The notes under the pieces are model-generated. The model had not been told where the DNA came from. It made no database searches and was given only the letters and a program-made list of their open reading frames with translations. From the NCBI GenBank assembly GCA_037447655.1, contig JBBHKE010000214.1, forward strand, positions 55,406-119,405: 64,000 bases of DNA, in the 5' to 3' direction. Below, in pieces: positions 54,801 through 64,000 of this stretch (its first letter is position 1; every line of letters starts with the position of its first letter). The stretch is from Zygnema cylindricum. Its lineage: Eukaryota > Streptophyta > Zygnematophyceae > Zygnematales > Zygnemataceae. The position numbers and the translations under genes are program-made.

Positions 54801-55059
54801 AAATTGCAGCCAGTAAACCTAAAATAGAGTATATAATCCTTTTTTGTTTTACCTTGATATAAGTACTGCTTAATTAGTGTCAATTGCAGTAGTTCCAGAA
54901 GTATTTAAATAGTTTGCTATAGAGAAGATGCCAGTTTGTACGTTATTACCTCTTCATTTTGGTTAAAAAGCACATAGAAAGAGTTAAATAACTTCATCGA
55001 CAAGCACTTAATTTGATTCATAGTAATGAAGACCATGGAAATCGCTAAAACTTGTCTTG
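54801..55059. other. Spacer, nothing recognised
   Basis: AT-rich spacer without a protein-like frame. Confidence 0.4.
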
Positions 55060-55240
55060 ACATGTTGAAACGTCGACCATGAAAACACAAAATATAGAGG
55101 ATGGGAATGTGTTATCCAAATTAGTTGTCTTGTGTATCGGTCGCCACTTACTGGTAGTCAACATGTACATTTTTTTGACCCATCGGTTTTGGACACATTG
55201 TTTTTATATATCGATAAGGACACCATTGCGATATTTAACC
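55060..55240. repeat. Intergenic repeat shared with 43825-44063
   Basis: It has high identity to the left flank of the solo LTR at 44069. The match ends at the start of a SINE copy. Confidence 0.75.
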
Positions 55241-55645
55241 GCTAACTACTGCGCCAACGACTCGATGTTGAGCTTGGCGGGTCTGTGCCCATTTATTTCG
55301 GGCGACTTCAAGTGTGGGCGCACCACATTGCACCCCGTATTGACCCGACATCCACATACCAGTTCAAAACCCCCCGTCACGGAGAGGTCAATCATTACAT
55401 CCGCAATCCATCTGGATCAATATTTTCGCGATATCCGAGATTCGACATGTCCCATACTAGGGAAAATTCAGCCGGCCAGGTTTTGAACCTAAGTCCTTTC
55501 ACTTAAACAATGAAGGCGCTAACCACTGTGCCACCACCTCGATGTTCAACCTGGTGGGTCCGTACCTATTTATTTCGGGCGACTTCGAGTGTGGGCACAC
55601 CACATTACACCCGTAGTGAACCGGTATCCACGTGCCAACCCAACA
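55241..55645 (-). mobile_element. tRNA-derived SINE, dimeric or tandem copies
   Basis: On the minus strand, ggtggcacagtggttagcgcc (A box) near 55530 and aggttcaaaacctgg (B box) near 55480 have tRNA spacing. A body follows that ends in cccgccaagctcaacatcgag near 55265-55285. A second unit start (ttggcgcagtagttagcgg) follows at 55241-55262. The tail segment is repeated at 55525-55640 upstream of the A box. This head-to-tail order suggests a SINE dimer. The partial copy at 46390-46520 belongs to the same family. Confidence 0.72.
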
Positions 55646-56471
55646 TTACCATAACCCGGAACATGCAAATAAAAAATGTGGTAGAGCGTGGTTTTTTTTA
55701 CGTTTTAGGCAAAAACCCAAAACCAAATAAAAAATATGAAACGAAGGAAAGGAGGAGAAAAAAAGTCGGAAAAGAAAACGAAAATTGGAGCCGGAAAAAT
55801 TTGAGAACACAGGAGACTGGGAGAGGCGGGGAGGGAGGAGAATCAAGATATTTCTTAACTCCATAACACAATGGACACACATTTTGTCTATATCCACATT
55901 AATTGTATTTCATATTGTAGATATAACAAATCCTAATTAGCGTGATGTGCGAAGTAAATGTAGAAAACATAAAGGGAAAGATTTGCTCTTCATGGAGAGA
56001 AAGAGTAAAATCCTTACTCGAAAAGTAACACCTAATGTTCCAAATGCATCCAAATTTTTTGGTTCATATAAGCACTTATCTTCAACAAAAAAATGCGCAA
56101 CAAGTTTATTCTTTTAATTATTCAGTTATCCATAAAGAGATCAAGTCCTTGCTTTACTTTTTTTTATATTTTTATGTTAAAAGTTTTGAGCCATTACAAG
56201 AGGAAGTGTCACACAAACGGCTTTGACAAGAAGATGTAAAACAATACAAATGGCAAAACCGAAAACAAAATAGAAACAACAACATATAAAGGTCGCTAAA
56301 CCAATGGGCTTCTTCGCAAAAATAAAGCATCAAGAAGTGATAAAATGTGCACACATATAGTTATCTTATCAATAAATGTCGAAAATGTTTAGTAACTTCT
56401 ATCTTTGGAAGCATTTCGAGGTCAAAACAAGGGGTATTTCCACATTGATGTCACTCGCACTTCCCAAAGCA
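55646..56471. repeat. Downstream block of F-box unit 3
   Basis: It is the counterpart of 46521-47354 and 52185-53047, with the same order of landmarks (tttaggcaaaaaccc, cacaatggaca, ccatgggcttcttcgc type). Confidence 0.75.
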
Positions 56472-57596
56472 TCAACTTAAAGGATTGAATCGTTGGAAAG
56501 GAAGAATAAAATTATAGCTGCTAACATTTGGAAAAAAACTAATAAGTTCCTCTTTGGTAATACTATCGTCAATTGCAAGAACTAAACGTAATTCTTCAAG
56601 AAGTGGACAATTTTTCGCCAAATGTAATATTCCCACACGAGTCAACGCGGGAGATTGTAAATACCCCGGACGTGGTAATATTGACAAGTCAAATGTAAGA
56701 AGAGCTGGAAAAAGAGAAGAAAAGAACCACATACTTCTGTCTGTAAAAAGGCCACCAATAAACTGTACTTTGAAGGCCTGCAAATGTGCGAGATTCGGAA
56801 GAGACTTCTTAAAAAATATTTCTTCACCGGAATTCCCAAAAACTTTTATATTTAAATCTTCCAGAACCGCACAATGTTCGAGGATGCCCTCAAATGATTC
56901 CATTGAAATCCGCCGACACAGGTTACCAAAACTAATGTGGAGAACTTTCAGTTGTCGTGCACACGATAAATTTGGTAAAGAAATTATCTCATCTATTCCC
57001 TCGGCATAAGACTCACTGATGAAAAACGCCTCGAGAAGAGGAGAATTCATAAATACTTGTGAAAAGGCATCGTACTTGCATTTCCCATTACCTCGAACAC
57101 TTAAGAACTCCAAATTTGGAAATTCCATCTGCAAAGTGTCGTACTCTCCAGGATATATATTATAATAAAGGCATTCTACTCTCGTCGAAAGTGACTTAAC
57201 AAGAAAATATACAGGGTTTAACAAGACTAAACTGTTTAGAGAAGGGGAAGCCTTCGGAGAAAGACAAAGAGAATTTATTTCGGTGAAACGATTTAAAAAA
57301 CGAATGGCCCCATCATTTGATGCGGTCATAATTTTTGATGTAGGAGACAAGGACAATCTTTTTACCGAGGAACTCACAATTTTGCACCATTTTTGGCAAA
57401 CCAGAGATGCTGATTGGATGTCTGAAACGGTCAAGAACGAAAATATTCTGGGTAAGATATCATCCGGAAGGTCACCAATGGGGAAATTTTGATTTGGGTT
57501 TTCTTCGAATCGGCGAAAAAGTCCAAACAATGGAAAAACACGTAAATATTTTTCCAAGAAACGGAAGATTCTGGAAATAACACGGATGAGTCCCAT
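56472..57596 (-). CDS. F-box/LRR protein, paralog 3
   Basis: The frame has 374 codons and is intact. The F-box spans residues 41-80 (GDLPDDILPRIFSFL, SLVCQKWCKIVSSS). LRR-like segments include PNLEFLSVRG, RQLKVLHISFGNL, CAVLEDLNIKV, HLQAFKVQFIGG and LLEELRLVLAIDDS. Its C-terminus (SYNFILPFQRFNPLS) differs from both other paralogs. Stop is TGA. The N-terminus MGLIRVISRIFRFLEK is shared, which supports the start choice in all three. It probably acts as an SCF receptor; the target is unknown. Confidence 0.88.
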   Translation of the reverse strand: MGLIRVISRIFRFLEKYLRVFPLFGLFRRFEENPNQNFPIGDLPDDILPRIFSFLTVSDIQSASLVCQKWCKIVSSSVKRLSLSPTSKIMTASNDGAIRFLNRFTEINSLCLSPKASPSLNSLVLLNPVYFLVKSLSTRVECLYYNIYPGEYDTLQMEFPNLEFLSVRGNGKCKYDAFSQVFMNSPLLEAFFISESYAEGIDEIISLPNLSCARQLKVLHISFGNLCRRISMESFEGILEHCAVLEDLNIKVFGNSGEEIFFKKSLPNLAHLQAFKVQFIGGLFTDRSMWFFSSLFPALLTFDLSILPRPGYLQSPALTRVGILHLAKNCPLLEELRLVLAIDDSITKEELISFFPNVSSYNFILPFQRFNPLS

Positions 57597-58281
57597 GCTT
57601 TAGATAAATTAATGTTTGGGGAGATAACAATATTACAGAATATAGTGATGTAGGCAAAGAAAACCGTAGAAACTGGAAGGAAGGAATTGAAGTTCAAGCT
57701 TTCAAATTTAGTGTTGCATTTGAAAGGAAGGAGAAACTATTCAAATTGAAGGAAGAGGATTCGTGCAAAAACCACAATTTACAAAAATTATACTGGATTT
57801 GGAGGAAGACAGGACAGATTGAAAAGACAGGGTCGGTTTAACAACTAATGTTTCAAAAACCCATACTGGATTTGAGAGGTAAACCGAAACAAAGTGAAAT
57901 GACAGAATTGGCGTGGTCCACACTATAATTTTAGAAGAGTCTCTGCGGAAAATGGAAATAGAACGTGGAACTCTAACAGAAAAGATTAGTGGAGAGGCCA
58001 CGTTTTTAGAAAGGCTTGTATTCAACAAGAAATCCTAGCAAATCGACAAGAGGGAAAGCTTATGGCAAATGCATCCACAAGAAGTTATCTCCGCCAGAAC
58101 TTTAGACAGGAATATGAATCTTGAAAGCATTCAAACACGTATTTTAAAGCGGATACGATAACGCTATTCACATGAAAATTCCGTCACAGTGTTGTATTAC
58201 AGAAAGGTACAATCAAAGTACAGCTGCGTTGAGTTTTGAAGAATGTCCCCGTCAAAAATTTATGCATCCGTACAGGCGGCC
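57597..58281 (-). promoter_or_regulatory. Conserved upstream block of F-box gene 3
   Basis: It aligns with 48480-49020 for most of its length, including agaaaaccgtagaaactg and ttatgcatccgtacaggcggcc at the far end. An extra segment at 57915-58080 is not in paralog 2. Confidence 0.45.
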
Positions 58282-58289
58282 GTTTGTTT

Positions 58290-58595
58290 CATAGTTCAAA
58301 AGTAGGGGAAAGTAGGCCCATACAATATGCCTATTGTATGCAAAACATACAATATGACCTTAAGACCCATATTGTATTTGGACCTATTCGGACCAATTAA
58401 AACACTTGGACCAAAAATTGGACCAATTAAAACAGTTGGACCAAAATGTTTTATTTACACCGTCAGATTCGGACCATCGGATGGTCGCTGATCAAAGTAG
58501 CGATCTAAGAAGATCACATGAAAAGCCCATAACACAACTTACGATAAAGGCGCCGACCAAAGGCCTGCCATAAAAGCGCCTACTTTTGAACTATG
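58290..58595. mobile_element. hAT-type MITE
   Basis: The 306-bp element has terminal inverted repeats catagttcaaaagtagg and cctacttttgaactatg. It is flanked by perfect 8-bp target duplications gtttgttt (58282-58289 and 58596-58603). An 8-bp duplication and CA..TG ends are characteristic of the hAT superfamily. The interior is non-coding, with short repeats of ttggaccaa type. Confidence 0.9.
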
Positions 58596-58603
58596 GTTTG
58601 TTT

Positions 58604-59279
58604 ACTTCTTGTTTTTAACTTCATTCTTTCACCAAACATTTTTCTTTTTCTATATATTTACTTTTTTTTTTCCTTTACTTTTTCAAACCTATGTAGTGCA
58701 CAAATGTTTGTTCTCTCATTTTATTTTTACAAAATTATTATGTTTTATTATTTTATAATGGTGGATTTTGTATCCACCCACCTACTACCTCGAATCACAC
58801 ACACGGTTACCCTATCACTGAACTACGCGACAAATATACTAAAATCAATATTCTGAGCCCAACTGTCCAATGACCATCAAGATATTTGGAAATAGAAAAA
58901 AAGACGAGCCATAATGAAAAAAAAACCACACTCGAGTGGAAAAAATAAGTTGTACAGCCATGTAACTCTAAATATTGAACCGTATACACGCATGGTCACA
59001 CTTTACATATCATACATGCAGCTTGGTTTTTTCACATGACATTACCCTTTTTTTTTTTGGTTTTTTTTGTTTTTTTTTTTGTACAGCATTGTTGTCAAGT
59101 GGTCGATCACTTTGCGAAATATTCGAGGATCTCCGAGAAGTGGCAATATGTACCCTAAAAACCTTAAAACCCTAAATGTACTGAAAAGGTACAGTTTTAA
59201 CTAACTCTTTAAACTTGTCATATAACATTTTGTCTTTTACACATAAATATGATGGTCACCGAAGTAGTCCGTAATAGGA
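58604..59279. other. Spacer, low complexity, no gene
   Basis: T-rich and G/T-rich runs dominate. The frame at 58593-58856 is a hydrophobic low-complexity translation without a recognisable domain. Confidence 0.4.
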
Positions 59280-61340
59280 GGGGTGTGGGCAGTTACGGAA
59301 TTCACCTGTAAAGTGAAAGGAAAATTGCAAAGAAAAACGTTTAAACGAACAAAAAGAGAAAAAAAGGGAAAGAAAAAGGAGCACTGAAAGGAATTTTTTT
59401 TTCCGTTAGAAGAACACGTTTATTTGAAAATACATTTGACTTGTACCAAAAAAAAAAAAAAAACAAGGAGAGAGTCAAAAATGATCTTGAAAAAGAAAGA
59501 AAAAATATCAGAGACAGATGAGTTGAATTTAAAACACTTAGGAAAGTTAAATCATAAAACAATATCTGCCAACATGTGTTTTTATTTTTGTTTTTTATTT
59601 TTCTTTTTTTGGCACCAAATTCTTTTTTTTTTTTTTCAACACCAAAATGACACATTGAAGCATTTGAGTTTCAGAATAATTCTGCTTCCAAAGCCGAATA
59701 TCAGGCTTTACAAATTTTTTTTTATGGTTTTTTCAACACAAATTATACATTCACAATCCCTTCTGTAGTTTTTCAACACCAAAACCTTTTTTCCCGGAAC
59801 CAAAACACTTTTTTATTCGACGCCGAAACAAATTTAGGTCTTTGTCCTTCCCAAATTGTAAATCTATACAACAGATGTGACAAAATAACTATTTTTGCAC
59901 TTAATATTCCGTAAAACGGTTCTTCCGAAAGTTTTTTCTTCTCTCCAATTTTGCAATTCCTCAAATGAGAAAGCGCCACCTGTCACCGATTTTGAACTAC
60001 ATGAATCTTCTTGAGAAGTTTGACTTTGACCTTGACTTTGATTTTGACTTTGGGTAAAAATGGGGGAAACATTAAAACAATTCGTAAGATTGTCGGTGGT
60101 AAAGCTGTAGAAAAGACAAAAATTAAAGGAAAAAAAGAGGGGCGAGGGGAAAGGGTAGAGAAAAAAGAAAGAAAAAGAAAGAAAAAGAATAAGACAAAGA
60201 AAAGGAAAAGAAAAAGATGAAAGTGGGAAAAAAAAAGATGAGAGACGGAAAAAGAAAAAGGTAAAAGTGATAAAAAGAAAAAGATGAAAGAAGGAAAAAC
60301 AAGGAAGAAAATAAGAGAATAGAAAGAAAACCATCAGATAATGAAAAAAGATAAAAGAACCGGATAGAAAAGAAAGAAAAAAAAAGGAACTAAAAAAGAA
60401 TAGAAGACAAATGCAAGGGAGAAAAGAAAAAGAAAGGAAGGAAGAAAGGGGGGAGGGAGGCTGGGAGAGAGGGAGTGGCAGGGGGGGGGGGAGGGGGGGA
60501 GGGGGGGAGGGAGGGGGGGAGGGAGGGGGGGAGGGAGGGAGGGAGGGAGGGGGGGAGGGAGGGAGGTAGGCAGGCAGGCAAGGCGGGGGGAAGGGAGGGA
60601 GAAAGGGAGGGAGGAAGGAACGAAGGAAGGAAGGAAGGAATGAAGGAAGGGAGGGAAAAAGGAAGGAAGGAAGGAAAGAAGGAAGGAAGGAGGAAGGGAG
60701 GGAGGGAGAGAGGAAAGGAAGGAGGGGAGGAGGGAGGAAGGCAGGAAAAGGGAAGGAAGGAAGGAAGGTAAAAGGGAAGGGACGAAGGGAGGGAGGTAGG
60801 GAGGGAGTACGGGCACGTTTGAGTACGGTAACATTTTTGTACGGCAAGGTAAGGAGGAAAGCAGGCAGGAAGGAAGGAAGGAAGGAAGGGAGGAAGGCAG
60901 GAAATGAAAGGAAAGAAGGCAGGGAGGGAGGGAAGAAAGAAGGAAGGACAGGAGGAAGGCAGGAAAAAGGATGAAAGATAGGAAGGAATGAAGGAAGAAG
61001 GAAAAATAAAAAAAGAGGAAAGAAACAAAAAAGGTAAAATAAAGTAAAACGAAGAAGAAAAGAAGCACAAAGAAATAAGAAAAAAAAAATAAGTAAAAGG
61101 ACAAAAATAAAATTTAAAAAGTGAATCCTTAGGTTTGTTTAATCGCAAAGGCTTCGGTAGTCACACACAAGTTTTAGTTTTTTTTTTTGTTTCATCACGA
61201 GGGCAGAGCGAGAGGGAGAGAGTGAGAGAGGGAGAAGGATAAAAAAAGGGGAGGAGAAAGAGAGGGAGAAAGAGAGGGAGAAAGGGAGAGAGCTGGGATG
61301 GCCGAAAGGGGAAGTGGGAGGAGGGGGGGAGAGGAAGAGA
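59280..61340. repeat. Purine-rich duplicated block B
   Basis: It is a copy of block A (49390-51640). It shares the T-rich beginning, the ttgact repeats, the purine-only kilobase and the gtacgggcacgtttgagtacgg interruption at 60806-60828. GGGA runs at 60480-60560 are G-quadruplex-like. Long frames across it are composition artefacts. Confidence 0.88.
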
Positions 61341-62029
61341 GAGGGACATAGTAGGATAAAGATACACAGAGAGAGAGAAGAGCAGACAGACAAAACAGAG
61401 ACAGTAAAAAGGTACAAAGAAGAAAACATTTCTTGTCACTTCCTGCAAAAAAAAATGAAAAAAAGAAAAGGAAAAAAACTTAAAAAAAAACGTTCCATGG
61501 AACATCACCGACCTTCCAGAAAAAGACGAAAGATGATGTCGCTGAAGCGCAGTACATACTCGTGACGTCACCCACGGGGGTAACATAGAACCACTCAGTT
61601 CCAAACTGTAAGTTGTATCCATTCTACTAAAATTTGAGTTTCCACATTTCCCATTTTTTTCCGATTTTCCAATTTTTTCTGATTTTTCGAGTTTTGAATT
61701 GAATTTTTCGGGTCTTTGCATTCTTCGGCAAACAATCTGAAAAGTACACATTTATTTTTTTGAAAAACAAGAACAAGAACAAAAAAAAGAAAAAGAAAAA
61801 GAAAAGAAAAAGAAAAAGAAAAAGAAAAAGAAAAAAGAAAAAAAGGCTGGAAAAAGGAAAATTAAAAATATGGAAAGGAGGAGAATGGATTTGAAAGAGG
61901 AATTATGTTTAAATGGACAACACTAGAGTGTTAACTTTTAGAAGAAATAAAAATTGAAATAAAAAAAAACAAGAAAACTAAAAGGGAAAGAAGGGGAAGA
62001 GGAAGGAGAGAAGGAATCTTCGATCAATT
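61341..62029. repeat. Low-complexity DNA with block-end repeat
   Basis: 61557-61740 repeats 51760-51930. A (gaaaaa)-type tract follows at 61780-61850, and A/G-rich DNA continues to 62029. There is no F-box copy after it, unlike block A. Confidence 0.6.
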
Positions 62030-62179
62030 ATACTTTGGCGCTCCTAAAAAAACCTGAAATTCTCAAGGTAAGAGGGGGTATATATATATATATACCCCCT
62101 CTTACCTTGAGAATTTCAGGTTTTGATATACCCCCTCTTACCTTGAGAATTTCAGGTTTTTTTAGGAGCGCCAAAGTAT
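62030..62179. repeat. Perfect 53-bp inverted repeat with extra internal copy
   Basis: The left arm 62030-62082 and right arm 62127-62179 are exact reverse complements. Between them, 62083-62126 contains (ta)n and a second copy of the inner 34 bases of the right arm (ccccctcttaccttgagaat and so on). The structure can fold in two alternative hairpins. No target duplication was identified. It may be a foldback MITE. Confidence 0.9.
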
Positions 62180-62560
62180 CAGACTAGGGGGAAAAATCCG
62201 AAAAAGAATAGGGGTGGATTGAAGGGAGATGGGGAAGAGGAGTAATACAGAGAGAAAGAGTATCGAAGGTTTGAGAAGAGAGGGAGAGAGGAAGGGGGAG
62301 AGATATCTGTTCAAAATCGGTCAAAATTATTCAAAATTGGTTCAAAATGGTTCAAAATTGGTAAAAATGAGTCAAAATTGTTTTTTAATTGATTTACATT
62401 GGATTGATTAATTTACATTGGATCAAAATTTGGGTACAATTGGGGTAGAAAATTACTTCAGGGGAGTGGAGGGAGGAGTTTTTGAAAGAGACGGGAGAGA
62501 GAAGGACGGGTTCGTCGGAACCCACGGTTGGACCCATTAAATTTCTGCGGAAAAGAAAAA
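62180..62560. other. AT/GA-rich DNA with tcaaaattgg tandem repeat
   Basis: Six or more imperfect copies of a ttcaaaatgg-type decamer lie at 62308-62385. No gene is visible. Confidence 0.6.
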
Positions 62561-64000
62561 ACAAAGAAGAAAAAGAAGGAAAAAGACGAAAAAGAAGAAA
62601 AAGAAGAAAAAGAAGAAAAAGAAGAAAAAGAGAAGAGGAAGAGAAGATGAATAGGAGACAAAAAAAAAAAAAAAAAAAAAAGAAGGAGACGAAAAAAAAG
62701 AAAAAAAGAAAGAGAAAAAAAAAAAAAAAAAAAAAAAGCAAGAAGAGAAGAAAACGAGGATATCTAAAACGACGAGAAGAAGAAGGAAGAAGATAAGGAA
62801 AAAAAAAACCCCTAACAATTTATGTCTAAAAATAGAAAACGAAAAAAAAAAGAGGATAAAACAAAAATAAAATATAAAAAATGTTGTTGACAAATATAAA
62901 CGACAGAAAAAAAAAAAAAACATATTTAATGCCATTAAAACACTTTATTTTCCAAAACAAAACTCACCTAAAATTGAGAATTAAAATTGTATAAACCGCG
63001 AACTGAAATTTTTCCTCCATAAATAGCATGGATCTCGGACTGTTATCGATTCCACAAACCTGGTCAACATATTTTGTCTTTTTATGCCAAAAAAAGAAGT
63101 AAAAACAAAAATCAAACTGAAACAAAGTCAGATTAATCAAAAAAGATGTCAAACACATATAAAAAAATCCCAAACCGAACAGATTAAAAGTCAAACGACA
63201 CAAAATAGGATGTGAATGTTTTAATACCTTTAAAACAAGCCTAAAACCACAAAAAATGTAAACTACAAAAATGTAAAGGAAATAATTAAAGAACATAAAA
63301 TGAAAATATAAGGAAATGGACATATAGTAGGAAGATGGATCGATGGAATGGAGGAATGGAATAATAAAATGGAATGGAAAGAAATGAAGGGGGAGGAGGG
63401 AAGGTGGGAGGGCAGGAGGGAGGGAGGGAGGAGGGCGGAGGGCGGGGGGAGGGAGGAGGAGGAGAGGGAGGGAGATATTGTTATGTGTTTGTAATCTTTG
63501 CATTGCAAGGAAGAGAAAACCATCAAAACTTAGAGGAACAATTTAAAGTTGGAGCTTAACTACTGACCACTAATAGTGTGGAAATCAAAATTCCTTAAGG
63601 GAATCAAAAGTACAAATAAGCATCTGAGTACAAAACAAAGATCCAAAAAACAAAAGACCAGGTATGAACTGACATGAAAGATAAGATCCTTTCCTTTCCT
63701 TTTTCATTAAAAGTACAGTCCTTAAGAAAGACTGAAAGGTACAATTGAACAGTCTTTGGAAAGACTAAGTGTAGTCAACTAGTCAGTATTGTACTCCTTA
63801 GTCAATACATTTAAAATACTGTTCAGAACCAGGCAGGGAGACAGGTAAATATATATATAAGACAGTAGAACTCCTAGGGAAATTTTCAAGCTTAGTACAT
63901 TTTCTGAGTCAGTTTAAGAGATACACAATGAGCAATTAAAAGGAACACCTTGAGGGAGAACAACTTTGTGATTCTTATTTCTGTATGTTAATGGAGATCT
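62561..64000. other. Low-complexity and AT-rich end of window, no gene
   Basis: 62560-62760 is nearly pure A/G, and 63380-63470 is GGA-rich. The remaining DNA is AT-rich. Open frames here are composition artefacts. 63550-64000 shows nothing I can support. Confidence 0.5.

Noticed and set aside
59864-61148. Open frames of up to 327 codons in the second purine block
   Set aside because: Same composition artefact as in the first block.

Overview
This is a repeat-dominated eukaryotic nuclear window. I see no bacterial-type operons, rRNA or convincing stand-alone tRNA genes. Plant-type F-box/LRR genes, several Ty1/copia and Ty3/gypsy lineages and very long intergenic repeats suggest the green lineage. 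The style of the gypsy polyproteins resembles what I remember of charophyte (for example Chara-like) genomes. That taxonomic guess is an inference from memory, not a search result.

Layout. 1-9.7 kb: inverted and direct repeats, two MITE-like structures, fragments of a gypsy LTR family (called family L here) and a decayed gypsy RT-RNase H fragment on the minus strand. 9.75-28.4 kb: a copia element (copia-1, plus strand) split inside its reverse transcriptase by a 12.5-kb gypsy insertion (13701-26200, minus strand). That gypsy element itself contains a solo LTR of family L in its gag (20367-21561), so the nesting is three levels deep. 28.4-32 kb: a solo LTR, a zinc-knuckle gag fragment, and a gag-protease fragment with a 26-bp poly-C tract. 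32-43.8 kb: two decayed minus-strand copia elements (copia-3 and copia-2) with a family L LTR between them. 44.07-45.15 kb: a solo LTR with a perfect 5-bp target duplication. 46-62 kb: three tandem paralogous, intact F-box/LRR genes on the minus strand in duplicated units, two duplicated purine-rich blocks, tRNA-derived SINE copies and a hAT-type MITE. 62-64 kb: a long perfect inverted repeat and low-complexity DNA.

The most interesting object is the nested gypsy element. Its order on the minus strand is: very long proline-rich gag with two zinc knuckles, aspartic protease, C5-cytosine DNA methyltransferase, reverse transcriptase, RNase H, integrase, PHD finger. The methyltransferase keeps motifs I, IV (catalytic PCQ), VI, VIII, IX and X in linear order and shares one uninterrupted frame with the reverse transcriptase. 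The integrase C-terminus carries a C4HC3 PHD finger where chromoviruses have a chromodomain. The element therefore encodes a DNA-methylation writer and a probable histone-tail reader. It carries frameshifts and amber codons outside the methyltransferase-RT frame, so this copy is probably defective.

A second pattern is that the LTRs of several copia-type families here contain the gag start codon near their 3' ends, as in yeast Ty1. The clearest case is the solo LTR at 44069-45149. The only genes in the window that look functional for the host are the three F-box genes.
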